The position numbers and the translations under genes are program-made. This document shows positions 51,693-60,872 of a stretch of DNA of 64,000 nt, piece after piece. The stretch comes from Planctomycetota bacterium (lineage in GTDB: Bacteria; Planctomycetota; UBA11346): NCBI GenBank assembly GCA_014193115.1, contig BJHQ01000001.1, positions 564,465 to 628,464 on the forward strand, written 5' to 3'. The notes beneath the pieces were generated by a model, which worked only from the letters and a program-made list of their open reading frames with translations, searched no databases and was not told where the DNA came from. Numbering within the stretch: the first letter of the stretch is position 1; the number at the start of each line of letters is the position of its first letter.

Positions 51693-54600
51693 CCAGCCGT
51701 CAGCCCGATCCCCACGATCTGCAGGCGACGGTACCGGCAGGCGCGCCGCCGGCCGGTACCGCAGCCTCGGCGACGCACGGGGACCGGCATGATTTGCTGG
51801 CGACGATCCCTGCGAAACATCAGGCAGATCGCCATGATTTGCAGGCGACGCTGCCGGCAGGCGGAAGCGCCGCTGGACAGGACCAGCACGATGCGCTGGC
51901 CACCGTGCCAGCCAGCGGGGCCAAGCGCGGATCCGATCACCACGACCAGCAGGCCACCTTGCCCATGGCCCGGCCGCAGGCCCCGGCTCCGGCTGGCGGC
52001 GATGCACCGACCCTGGCCACCACGCCAGCCGGCTTGGCCCAGACTTTGGCGGCGGGGACGGCAACGTCGGCGACCGGCAATGCGGCAACGCTTCCAGTGG
52101 GGACCCAAAACACTGGCGGTGGAACAGGCAGTGTCGCCGGCACCGGCAGCTTTGCGATGCAGACCCAGGGCAGCTTCGCGGGCCGCACCGGGACCTTCGG
52201 CCGCACCATGCGGACCAAGGTCAATCACCAGTTGGTGGGCGAGCACCAGTCACTCGACCAGCGACTGCAACTGTCCCGCACCTCAGTGCTGGCCGAGATG
52301 GCCACCACCCGCATGGCGGTGGGTGCCGAGGTCCCGACCAGCGTCAGCCATCTGGTAGAATCCCAGGGCACCGAAGGCCGCTACCTGATCGACAAGCCGC
52401 TGGCCGAAGGCGGCATGGGCGCGGTGCTGCGCATCGAAGACCACGATTTCCGCCGCCAGGCGGCGATGAAGATCATCAAGGGGAAATTCGCCGGGAATGT
52501 CGATGCGGTGGAGCGCTTCCTGGCCGAAGCCCAGGTCACGGCCCAGCTCGAACATCCCAACATCGTCCCGGTCCACGATTTAGGTGTGATGGAGGACGGT
52601 TCCCTCTATTACACCATGAAGCTCATCGAAGGGGTGAGCCTGGGCAAAGTGGTCAAGCTGCTCCAGCAGCATCGCGGATGGGCCAAGGAAAAAGATGGGG
52701 CGGTCATTCCGCCGGATGCCGAATCGGAAGCCGCGACCAAGCGTTGGACTGAAAACTACCTGCTCGAAGTGTTCCTAAAGGTTCTCGACGGCGTCGGTTT
52801 CGCCAATTCCAAGGGCGTGATCCACCGCGACCTGAAGCCCGACAACGTCATGGTCGGCGCCCATGGCGAAGTGCTGGTGGTCGATTGGGGCATCGCGAAG
52901 ATCCTGAAATCCGCCGATCGCGATGCCGAATTGGTGCGCCGCGTCGCCTCCATCCGCGAGGTCGGCGCGGTCAACGAGACCATGGCCGGATCGGCCATGG
53001 GCACGATCTATTACATGCCCCCGGAACAGGCCAAGGGCGAGCTGGAGCTGGTCGATGCCCGGGCTGATGTGTATGCCTTGGGCGCGACGCTGTACGAAAT
53101 GCTGTCGCTCAAGCGCAGCGTCACCGGCAGCACCTTGACCGAGATGCTGGTCAAGGTCGCCAACGGCCAGTGGACCAGCCTGGACGAGGTCGCGCCGCAT
53201 CTGCATCCCGACTTGGTCGCCATCGTCCATAAATCGATGTCCCTGGATCTCGCCAAGCGCTATCGCACCTGCGAGGAGTTCGCCGAGGATCTGCGACGGT
53301 ACGCGGCTGGTCGGGCGGTCAGTGCCCGGCAGCGCAGCATCGCCGAATTGATCAAACTATGGATCATCGAACACCGCATGCAGCTCGGCCTGGGGGCCGG
53401 CGCGATCGCCTTGGTGGCGGCGTCGGTCACCGGCGGCGTGTGGTGGGCGCAGGAAGCTGCGCTGGCCAAAGGCAGGGCAGCACTCGCGCAGGCGGAATCG
53501 GAACTGCAAAAAGTCGATCGCGAGGATCCGGGCGCCCTGCGGGCGATCCAGTCGCTGCTCCAGACAGCGAGCGACAATCTGCCGAAATCGGGGCGGATCG
53601 ATAAACTCGCAGAGGACGTCGCGACCGCGATCGGAGGCGCGGAGCAGAAGCAGAAGGAGGCCCAGAAGGCCGCGGCCGCCCAGGCGGCTCGGTTGGCCGA
53701 CGCCAAGACTGCACTTGATGCCGCCCGTACCGCCCGGACCGATTTCGAGCGTCTGGCCGATGAAACTCGGCTGAAAGATGCGGCGGCCCAGATCCGGGTG
53801 GCCAATCAGAAGGATCCGGGCAATCCCGAAATCGAATCGGAACAGCAGACCATCATCGGCCTGACCGCCCGCCTTGAGGAGATCAAAGCCCGCCGCGCCG
53901 CCTTGGCGGCCTTCGAATCCGCCAGCAAAAGCTTGACGACGTTGGCTCAGCTTGACCCGGTGGCCGCCAAGGACGAGTTCGACGCCCTCGCGGTGCGCAC
54001 TGGCGATCAGCTGGCCTTGGCTGCGAAATGGGCGGTGGATGGTTCCGGCGCCGCCGCGGCACGGTTGGCCCGCCTGACCGATGCGGCCGGAGCCAAGCGC
54101 GCCGCTGTGGCTGCGCGTCAGGTCGCGGCCGGTCATGCCGATGAAGCGAACCGACTGATCGCCTCAGCCCAGGGCGAGCCGCACGCTGCGGCGGTCGCTT
54201 CGTTGACCAAGGCGCACACCTTGCTCGATCTGGCGCTGAAGGCCACGCCTGGCGAAACGGATCTGCTCCGTCGGCGCGACGAGGTCGGTGATCTACAACG
54301 TCAACGCTTGGCAAATCTCAAGCGCGGCGAGGCCGTCGCCCAGGCCCGCCAAGCCCTCGACCGCATCGCCGGCCTGCTCGCCCAGGGCGACCACGCCGGG
54401 GCCCGCGAACAGCTTGGCTTGGCAGATGGGTTCGCACCCAATGACGACGCCGCGATGCGCGCCGAGGTGGCCAAGGCGGGGAAGGCCATCGACGCCGCCG
54501 AAACGGCGGCTGCTCGAACTGCTCGCTTGGCGATCGATGCCCGCACTGCGGTCGGCGAGGCCGAGTCGGCCCAGCAATCCTTTGCCGCTTTAAACAAAGC

Positions 54601-56008
54601 CAGAGGCGAGCTCGTGGGGGTCCAGGCCGAACTGGCGAAGCTGGAACTGGCCTTGGCCGCGGCGCCGCTCGATCAGAAGAAACCGCTGCTTGCCGCCCGC
54701 GACCGGGTCCGCCAGCTGACCACGGAAATCGCCGAACGCTGGGCCACCACCGAGGCCGCCGCCAGCCGGGCTTTGTCGCGGCTCAGCGAACAACCCGACA
54801 ACCCGCTGGATGCTGATCTGCGCAAGCTGCTCGGCGCGGTCTATTATCAGCGGCTGCAGATGGCTCGGCGCGACGGAAACCTGAACGATTTGAAAGCGTA
54901 TACCAACCTGATCGCCCGCCTCGGCGACAAGGCCCAGGTCAATCTGTCGGGTGAGGGCAAGCTCACCATCAACGCCCCAGCCGGTACCAAGTTGACGCTG
55001 CGCCGGTTGGAGGAATCCAGCGATGGTCGGCTGGTACCCACGGGCGAGGCCCGGGATTTGCCGGTCGGTTTGCCGACGGCGCTTCCCGGCGGCCGCTGGC
55101 AGGTCAACGGCGGCGAGTTCCAGTTGGGGCTGGCGATCGAAGCCGATGGCGAGCGCACCATCACGCTGCCCGAAAAACTTCCGCGAATCCCAGGATTTTC
55201 CCTGCGCTGGGTGCCTCCTGGCTCCAGCCTGGGCGTCCCTGGCGTCGGCGGCACCAAGGGTTTTCTGCTCGCCGAGACCGAGACCACCCTGGAGCAGTAC
55301 CTGCCGTTCCTGCTCGATAAGCCGCAGTTCGACGCGATCGCGGCGGACATTATCGACATCGAGAAGGTCCTCGACAGCAAACCACCTCGCAAGGTCATTT
55401 TCGCTCCATTTGCGGTGGGCAGCGAGTACCCGCAGTTGTACAAGGTCGACATCAGCCGAGGCAAGGACCAGGAGAAGGATCAGCCTTGGAAACTGCTCGG
55501 CATCAGTCTTCCTGCGGCCGAGTTCGCCAAGGAGCCGGTCTCGTTCGTCGATCGCAACGACGCTGATTCGTTCTGCCGGTGGTTGGCGAAGCGCACAGGC
55601 TTGACCGTTCGCCTGCCGGCGAGTGCTGAACGCGCCTTGGCGGCGAATGGTGGCGATGATCTGCGCATCTATCCGTGGGGACCACGGTTCGATGGCCTGC
55701 ACGCGGCGAGCGCGCTTTCAGTGTTCAGGCAGGGGAAGGAAGCCCAGCATCAGGTTGCCGCTGGTTCCTTTCCTGCCGACACCGGTCCTTTCGGTCATCG
55801 CGACTTGGGCGGCAACGTCAGGGAATGGCTGTTCAATCGCCCACGCGATCGCAGCGACCTGAGCGCTGGGACCCAAGGCGGGCTGGTCGGCGGTGGCGGA
55901 TACAGCGACGAATCGTCCTTTCAATTCCGATCCGATTACTCGGAAAGCGTCGAGCCCATCGTCAGCATGGGGCCGATTGGCTTCCGCATCCTCGTGGAGA
56001 TTCCGTGA
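51689..56008 (+). CDS. Transmembrane Ser/Thr kinase with coiled coil and FGE-like extracytoplasmic domain
   Basis: 1439 residues. The ATG overlaps the giant gene's stop (ATGA). Residues 9-92 hold five repeats H-D-x-x-A-T-[VIL]-P (Thr 14, 39, 54, 72, 90). A Gly/Thr-rich linker leads to the kinase domain (about 230-540): EGGMG (240-244), Lys261, HRDLKPDN (379-386), DWG at 399 instead of DFG, and PPEQ at 444-447. The membrane helix is at about 565-586. About 590-1080 is Ala-rich coiled coil. A PEGA-like beta region (about 1085-1160) precedes a C-terminal FGE-sulfatase-type domain (SFCRWLAKRTGLTVRLPASAERA, GNVREWLFN, IGFRI) without the catalytic Cys pair. DWG is known in active PknB relatives, so activity is likely. 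It should sense extracytoplasmic events linked to the giant protein. Confidence 0.9.
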   Translation: MTSRQPDPHDLQATVPAGAPPAGTAASATHGDRHDLLATIPAKHQADRHDLQATLPAGGSAAGQDQHDALATVPASGAKRGSDHHDQQATLPMARPQAPAPAGGDAPTLATTPAGLAQTLAAGTATSATGNAATLPVGTQNTGGGTGSVAGTGSFAMQTQGSFAGRTGTFGRTMRTKVNHQLVGEHQSLDQRLQLSRTSVLAEMATTRMAVGAEVPTSVSHLVESQGTEGRYLIDKPLAEGGMGAVLRIEDHDFRRQAAMKIIKGKFAGNVDAVERFLAEAQVTAQLEHPNIVPVHDLGVMEDGSLYYTMKLIEGVSLGKVVKLLQQHRGWAKEKDGAVIPPDAESEAATKRWTENYLLEVFLKVLDGVGFANSKGVIHRDLKPDNVMVGAHGEVLVVDWGIAKILKSADRDAELVRRVASIREVGAVNETMAGSAMGTIYYMPPEQAKGELELVDARADVYALGATLYEMLSLKRSVTGSTLTEMLVKVANGQWTSLDEVAPHLHPDLVAIVHKSMSLDLAKRYRTCEEFAEDLRRYAAGRAVSARQRSIAELIKLWIIEHRMQLGLGAGAIALVAASVTGGVWWAQEAALAKGRAALAQAESELQKVDREDPGALRAIQSLLQTASDNLPKSGRIDKLAEDVATAIGGAEQKQKEAQKAAAAQAARLADAKTALDAARTARTDFERLADETRLKDAAAQIRVANQKDPGNPEIESEQQTIIGLTARLEEIKARRAALAAFESASKSLTTLAQLDPVAAKDEFDALAVRTGDQLALAAKWAVDGSGAAAARLARLTDAAGAKRAAVAARQVAAGHADEANRLIASAQGEPHAAAVASLTKAHTLLDLALKATPGETDLLRRRDEVGDLQRQRLANLKRGEAVAQARQALDRIAGLLAQGDHAGAREQLGLADGFAPNDDAAMRAEVAKAGKAIDAAETAAARTARLAIDARTAVGEAESAQQSFAALNKARGELVGVQAELAKLELALAAAPLDQKKPLLAARDRVRQLTTEIAERWATTEAAASRALSRLSEQPDNPLDADLRKLLGAVYYQRLQMARRDGNLNDLKAYTNLIARLGDKAQVNLSGEGKLTINAPAGTKLTLRRLEESSDGRLVPTGEARDLPVGLPTALPGGRWQVNGGEFQLGLAIEADGERTITLPEKLPRIPGFSLRWVPPGSSLGVPGVGGTKGFLLAETETTLEQYLPFLLDKPQFDAIAADIIDIEKVLDSKPPRKVIFAPFAVGSEYPQLYKVDISRGKDQEKDQPWKLLGISLPAAEFAKEPVSFVDRNDADSFCRWLAKRTGLTVRLPASAERALAANGGDDLRIYPWGPRFDGLHAASALSVFRQGKEAQHQVAAGSFPADTGPFGHRDLGGNVREWLFNRPRDRSDLSAGTQGGLVGGGGYSDESSFQFRSDYSESVEPIVSMGPIGFRILVEIP

Positions 56009-57342
56009 TGTCCCTTCGCATCGCCACCGTCCTTGCCTTGGCAGTGGTCGCCTGGTCGGCCGATCCTCCGGCGCCTGCCGAGCCAGCGCCTCCGATCGCA
56101 CCGGTCGAGCCGGCCCCGAATCCCGCTCCTGCGCCACCGGCTGCCGCGGCGCCAGCACCGGCTGGGGTGGAACCGCCGGCGCCAGCACCGGCACCGGCTG
56201 CTGCGGTGGAACCTCCGTCTCCAGCTCCAGCGCCGGTTGTCGCTGCGCCGCCTGCCCCTGCTCCGGTTGTCGCTGAGCCGCCGGCACCTGCGCCGACGCC
56301 GGCTCCCGCACCGACGCCAGCACCACCAGCTCCCGCTCCAGCAGTTGCTGAACCAGTTCCTGCGCCAGTTGCCGAGCCGCCAGCAACAGCTCCGGCGCAA
56401 TCCAGTGCGCGCCGTCCGTTGGCGACCCGCATCCGGTCCTCGGCCAAGGCCGTGGCCACCGATGCTCCGCGCAAGCCGTGGCAGATCGATGCTGAGTTGA
56501 GCGGCGGATACGATAGCAATGTGCTGCTTCAGGATGATTCCTCGAACAAATCGACGGGTTCCAAAGGCTGGGCGGCCAGCGCCGATCTGCGCGGCACCTG
56601 GCGGTTCCTCGACGAGCCGACCAAGCGGTTGTCGGTCCAAGTGTTCGGCCACTACGACGATTATCCCGCTCAGCAGGAGGCCAATCTCGCCCGGATCGGC
56701 GCCGCAGTGATCGGCCAGACCCAGTTCGATCTCGGTTCCTTGGGGCCGGTCGACCCGGGCGTGGTTGTCGCGGCCCACCGTTTGTGGCTCGACAGCAAGC
56801 CGGTGGCCTCGGTGGTGTCCGGCAATGTGTACGCATCGCGCTTGTCCGGAGGATCCCTGGATGTGATCAGCCTCGGCGGCCAACGCCTGGTCTATGACCG
56901 TCAGAACGATGCCAGCGGTTTCCTGTGGGAATTGGCGGGCCGGCATTGGTGGCTGGTCGAAGCCGACGGGGTGCGGTCGCTGCTTCGCCGGTTCGAGTTC
57001 AGCCTGCGGGCTGCGCGGTTTGCTGCCCGCACCGAACCCGAGACCTGGGTGGGGCTGCACCCGACGATCGGCGCCGTGTGGCGGTTCGGCGAGCAGCAGA
57101 AGCTGGGCACGGTGGATGCCAGCGTGCGGGCTGGCTACGAGTTCCGCTGGTACGCTCAGGGCGCGCCTGGTTTGCCGTCGGAAACCCAGCGCATCGCCTC
57201 TTTGCGGCTCAGCGCTGCCTTTTGGACCTGCGCCCAATCCAGCGTTGGGCCATATGTCGTGCTGACCAACCGGGATTCCAATATCTCCGCCAACGATTTC
57301 AGCCGCACCCAGGCGGGGTTGCGCCTGACTGCCCAGTGGTGA
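56008..57342 (+). CDS. Outer-membrane beta-barrel protein with long Pro/Ala linker
   Basis: 444 residues; the ATG overlaps the kinase stop by one base (TGATG). A signal peptide (about 1-18, ending WSA-DPP) is followed by about 110 residues that are almost entirely Pro, Ala, Val and Glu ('PAPAPAP', 'PPAPAP', 'VAEPP'), an extended rod that could cross the periplasm. From about 165 the sequence alternates as in amphipathic beta-strands: 'ELSGGYDSNVLLQDD' (a common first strand of SLAM/DUF560-like barrels), 'VSVQVFGHYDDY', ending in 'GLRLTAQW' with a C-terminal aromatic. I infer an outer-membrane barrel of about 12-14 strands. Role unknown; the gene order suggests it anchors or exports the giant protein. 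Confidence 0.8.
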   Translation: MSLRIATVLALAVVAWSADPPAPAEPAPPIAPVEPAPNPAPAPPAAAAPAPAGVEPPAPAPAPAAAVEPPSPAPAPVVAAPPAPAPVVAEPPAPAPTPAPAPTPAPPAPAPAVAEPVPAPVAEPPATAPAQSSARRPLATRIRSSAKAVATDAPRKPWQIDAELSGGYDSNVLLQDDSSNKSTGSKGWAASADLRGTWRFLDEPTKRLSVQVFGHYDDYPAQQEANLARIGAAVIGQTQFDLGSLGPVDPGVVVAAHRLWLDSKPVASVVSGNVYASRLSGGSLDVISLGGQRLVYDRQNDASGFLWELAGRHWWLVEADGVRSLLRRFEFSLRAARFAARTEPETWVGLHPTIGAVWRFGEQQKLGTVDASVRAGYEFRWYAQGAPGLPSETQRIASLRLSAAFWTCAQSSVGPYVVLTNRDSNISANDFSRTQAGLRLTAQW

Positions 57343-57410
57343 GCCAGACTGCCCAGTCGACCAGTGCCTGACCTGCCGATGATCAACGACTCCCGAATAA
57401 GGCCCCAACC

Positions 57411-58238
57411 ATGATCCGCCATCTTTGCCTCAGCGCCGCCCTGGTCGCCCTGTTTTCCGGCCACGTCCTGACTGCCGAGCCCGCGCCTGCTGCAGCTCCG
57501 CCGGTGGCGTTCTGGCTCGAAGGCGAAGGCACCATCGCCGGCAGTCCAGCCGCCAACGACCAGGCGATTGCCGCCGGCATCACGGTGACCACCGGAGTGA
57601 AGCCGGCCGCGCTGGAGTTGGTCGGAGCGCCTGACTCGTTGATCCTGCTCGGCCCTGGCTCCTCGATCCGCCTGGTGGTGGAGCCCGGCGCCAAGCCGAC
57701 GGCCCTGGTCGAACTGCTCGCCGGAACCGTGGAGGTCGATCTGCCTGACCGAGGCACCTGGGGCGGACTGCGGGTGCTCAGCGCGGTGCTGAACGTGCAG
57801 GTGGTGGGCACGCTGTTCGTCGTCGAACGCGGCCGCCGCGACACCGATTTCGTCGCCGTGCTGCGCGGCAAGGTCAAGGCCAGTCTGCGCACCGAGGTCG
57901 CCAAGGCCCTGGGCAAGGCCAACGACCCCGCCATCGAATTGATCGTCCGTCAGGGGCTGTCCGCCAATGCTGCTACCGGGGTCGGTACCGTCGAACCGGT
58001 GCTCAGCCGGCCCACGATCGGCTCCACGACTCCGATCCCCGAGCAGACCCGGGTTCCGGATCCCGACGCCAGCTCATGGAATGAGAATCCGCCAGCGATC
58101 GACCAGGGGCCACCGATTGATATCGGCAACATCATCGCTGTTGAGATCGGCACCGATTCCTCATCGAACGTGGTCGATCAGGTGCTCAACATCGGCCTGA
58201 GCGAGCTCGGCAATCCGCCGCCGCCGCCGAGCCCGTGA
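57411..58238 (+). CDS. Exported FecR-domain protein
   Basis: 275 residues with a signal peptide (about 1-22, ending VLTAE). About 35-165 resembles the FecR periplasmic fold: an early 'GEGTIAG' segment, 'ALELVGAPDSLILLGPGSSIRL', 'VELLAGTVEVDLP' and 'VVGTLFVVERG', ending with 'VAVLRGKVKAS'. The rest is a disordered Pro/Asp-rich tail with a final Pro stretch. There is no membrane anchor, unlike true FecR, so this is a free periplasmic or surface relative, probably structural or sensory. It follows the barrel gene by 68 bases and likely closes the operon. Confidence 0.75.
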   Translation: MIRHLCLSAALVALFSGHVLTAEPAPAAAPPVAFWLEGEGTIAGSPAANDQAIAAGITVTTGVKPAALELVGAPDSLILLGPGSSIRLVVEPGAKPTALVELLAGTVEVDLPDRGTWGGLRVLSAVLNVQVVGTLFVVERGRRDTDFVAVLRGKVKASLRTEVAKALGKANDPAIELIVRQGLSANAATGVGTVEPVLSRPTIGSTTPIPEQTRVPDPDASSWNENPPAIDQGPPIDIGNIIAVEIGTDSSSNVVDQVLNIGLSELGNPPPPPSP

Positions 58239-58302
58239 GCAGCCGCACGCTGCCGAGGGGAGCGCAGCAGCAGCGACCTTTTGCAAGCCTGCCCTCGGGT
58301 CG

Positions 58303-59313
58303 ATGCAACCGGCGATGATCCTGCCTTTTCCGCACCTTGCCCTGATCGCTGTCCTGATGGCGGGCATGGCGGTCGCGCTGTCATGCCTGCCGGCGGCGGT
58401 TGGCGGTGCGTGGCGATGGCTGCTGGCCCTCGCCGTTGGCGGCGCATTGGCGCTGCTCGCGGGTTGGTCAGGCCTGGTCCCCTGGTCGGGGCAGCTCGTG
58501 CTGGCCTGGCATGGGGTGCTGACCATGACCGGCTTCATCGCCGCCTTCGTTGTCGCCCAGACCCGCTCATCGATCATCGGAGTGACCCGCCGCGACCTGA
58601 CGGATCTGACCGTGATCGCGGGCCTGTTCGGCCTTGCTGGCGCCCGGATCTTGTATCTGTGGGAACGGCCCGGAGTGCTGGTCGATGGGACAGGCCAGCC
58701 GTTGACCGGATCGGCGTGGTGGTGGGCAGCGGTGGACATCGATCGTGGCGGCATGGTCTGGTATGGCGGCGCCCTGTTGGCTTCGCTGGCGATGGTCATC
58801 TTCGTCCGTTGGCGGCGGCTGCCGGCGTTGGCCTTGGCCGATCTGATCGTACCGGTGGTGCTGCTTGGCCTGGCCATCGGCCGGATCGGCTGCTTCATCA
58901 ATGGCTGCTGCTGGGGAAAACCGTGCGATCTGCCGTGGGCGACCTGGCACCACGGCGTGCTGGTCCATCCGACCCAGCTCTATGAGACCGCCGTCTGCCT
59001 GGCGCTGTTCTCTGGACTGTGGTGGTGGTGGCGGCATCGGCGGGCTGACGGAGATATCGCCACCGCCGGGATCATCGCCTATGCCATGTGGCGGTTCATC
59101 AACGAATTCCTGCGTGATCACAAGGCCCTGGTCGAACAGCAGGTCCAGGGCCTGACTGTGACCAGCGCCCAGCTGATCAGCATCGGCCTGATCGTTGGCG
59201 CCATCGCCCTGCGTCTTGCCCTGGCCTGGCGCCGGTCGCGCAATTCCGATCTCGCCGCTGCCGCCAGGCGGGTGCCAGGCAGCAGCCACGGGGCGGCCAC
59301 CGCGGGATCGTGA
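58303..59313 (+). CDS. lgt: Prolipoprotein diacylglyceryl transferase
   Basis: 336 residues with about seven membrane helices. The Lgt signature is present as 'LGLAIGRIGCFINGCCWGKPC', with HPTQLYE afterwards and FINEFLRDH near the end. The His of 'LAWHGVLTMTGF' matches the N-terminal conserved His. It transfers diacylglycerol from phosphatidylglycerol to the lipobox Cys of prolipoproteins in the inner membrane. The start at 58303 is a good fit to the first hydrophobic helix; 58315 (MILPFPHL) is an alternative. Confidence 0.93.
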   Translation: MQPAMILPFPHLALIAVLMAGMAVALSCLPAAVGGAWRWLLALAVGGALALLAGWSGLVPWSGQLVLAWHGVLTMTGFIAAFVVAQTRSSIIGVTRRDLTDLTVIAGLFGLAGARILYLWERPGVLVDGTGQPLTGSAWWWAAVDIDRGGMVWYGGALLASLAMVIFVRWRRLPALALADLIVPVVLLGLAIGRIGCFINGCCWGKPCDLPWATWHHGVLVHPTQLYETAVCLALFSGLWWWWRHRRADGDIATAGIIAYAMWRFINEFLRDHKALVEQQVQGLTVTSAQLISIGLIVGAIALRLALAWRRSRNSDLAAAARRVPGSSHGAATAGS

Positions 59314-59445
59314 ACGTGAATCGACGAGACAGCGAATTTTCACGGCCATTCCACGAGATCGATCAGGAGAGATCCGCAGCTCGCCTGGTTCGGCGTCCTG
59401 CGCTGTTCGTGGACAAATCCTGGGAATCATGCATACGGAGCCCCC

Positions 59446-60798
59446 ATGGCCAGCGGTGACGGCTGCTCCTGCCTCGGCGCCGCGACCTCGCGGGTGGAGT
59501 GGATCGACCAGGCGGTCGACGACGCGGTGCGTCTGGCGCGGCTCGCTCCGGGACGCCAGGCGGTGGTGGTCGTGGTCCAGCCCGCTGAGCTTCCGGAGGA
59601 TCCTGCGTCAGCGATGATGGCTGCGTCTGATCGCTGCTTCTTCAGCGAATCCAGCGGTTGGATGCTGGCCGAGGGCATCGCCGACCAGGTGGTCGGCTCC
59701 GGCCCTGACCGCTTCGCCCAGATCTCGCGGCACCACGCCGCCCGGCAGCAGCTGACCGTGGTGGCGGCGCCCCGGGGCGGCGCTGAGCAGGTCCGATGGC
59801 TGTTGGCTGCGACGTTTTCCGAGCTGGCGCCCAAGCCGGGAGAATGGGGCGCGGCCATGCCAGCAACCCGGCTGTGGCTGCCGCGGCGGGTGCGGTGGCG
59901 CACGGACGGCTCTGGATGGGACATCCGCGCGTTGGTGGTCGGCGCTGAGGATGATCCCGGCCAGGCTGCCGCCCGGTTGATGATGGATCCATCGCCGTCG
60001 GCGAAACCATCGGCAAAATCCTGGTCGGCGCTGCCCGATTCCTACACGGATCGGGTTGAGGACGCGGTCGAGCTGATCCGGGATCTTGCCATGAAAAAGG
60101 TGGTGCTCGCCCGGGCGGTGGATGAGCCGATCGTCGCTGCGGACCGGACGGTGTTCGAGCGGCTGCGTGCCGGCGCCGGGACGGCGTATTGGCTCGATCT
60201 GGATGACGGAGGAGCCTTTGCCGGCCGGACTCCCGAATTGCTGATGGAATGCGAGGGCGATCGGGTGCGGACCATGGCTTTGGCCGGAACGTGCGCAGCG
60301 AGCGATGATCCAGCGGAGCTGCTCGCCTCGACCAAGCAACGCAAGGAGCACGGGCTGGTGGTGGAGCATCTGGTCGCCGCTCTGCGCCCGCGGTGCCTGC
60401 CCTTCGCCGTGCCTGGGCAGCCAGGGCTGCGCCGGCTCGGAGCCCTGATCCATCTCGAAACCTTGGTGGAAGCCTCGGTGCTGCGCGGCGATTGGCTGGA
60501 CCTGGTGGCGGCCCTGCACCCGACTCCGGCGGTGTGCGGCCTGCCCGCCGCCACCGCCGCCCATTGGCTGCGCCGCCGTGAAGGGCTGGAGCGCGGACTG
60601 TACGCCGGCGTGCTCGGCTGGATTTCCGCCTCGGCCTGCCGGCTGGTGGTGCCGCTGCGCGGCGCAGTGCTGGCCGGCGACCGCAGCCGCGCCCGGCTCT
60701 ACGCCGGTGCCGGTATCGTCGAGACCAGCGACCCCGAGTCCGAATTAGCCGAAACCGAGCTGAAGCTTGGCGCGATGCGAGCGGTGCTCTGCCGGTGA
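59446..60798 (+). CDS. Isochorismate synthase (chorismate-utilising enzyme family)
   Basis: 450 residues. The conserved C-terminal chorismate-binding half is clear: 'DLAMKKVVLARA' (general-base Lys), 'TMALAGTCA', 'KEHGLVVEHL' (Glu), 'IHLETLVEA', 'LHPTPAVCGLP', 'ERGLYAGVLGWIS', and 'AGAGIVETSDPESELAETELKLGAM'. The Lys in the first motif and the absence of a TrpE-type PIAGT signature favour isochorismate synthase (MenF/EntC/DhbC) over anthranilate or aminodeoxychorismate synthase. It would feed menaquinone or a catechol siderophore; no other gene of either pathway is near, so which one is unknown. Confidence 0.88.
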   Translation: MASGDGCSCLGAATSRVEWIDQAVDDAVRLARLAPGRQAVVVVVQPAELPEDPASAMMAASDRCFFSESSGWMLAEGIADQVVGSGPDRFAQISRHHAARQQLTVVAAPRGGAEQVRWLLAATFSELAPKPGEWGAAMPATRLWLPRRVRWRTDGSGWDIRALVVGAEDDPGQAAARLMMDPSPSAKPSAKSWSALPDSYTDRVEDAVELIRDLAMKKVVLARAVDEPIVAADRTVFERLRAGAGTAYWLDLDDGGAFAGRTPELLMECEGDRVRTMALAGTCAASDDPAELLASTKQRKEHGLVVEHLVAALRPRCLPFAVPGQPGLRRLGALIHLETLVEASVLRGDWLDLVAALHPTPAVCGLPAATAAHWLRRREGLERGLYAGVLGWISASACRLVVPLRGAVLAGDRSRARLYAGAGIVETSDPESELAETELKLGAMRAVLCR

Positions 60799-60872
60799 GC
60801 TGATCAACGGCGCCCGCAGAGCGCGCGCCGATGGCAGGTTGGCAGCCTGCGGAAACGCCGACCATCGCGGCC

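Noticed and set aside
55675-56007. Upstream extension of the barrel-protein frame into the kinase gene
   Set aside because: It overlaps the conserved FGE domain; the TGATG junction and the signal peptide at 56008 mark the true start.
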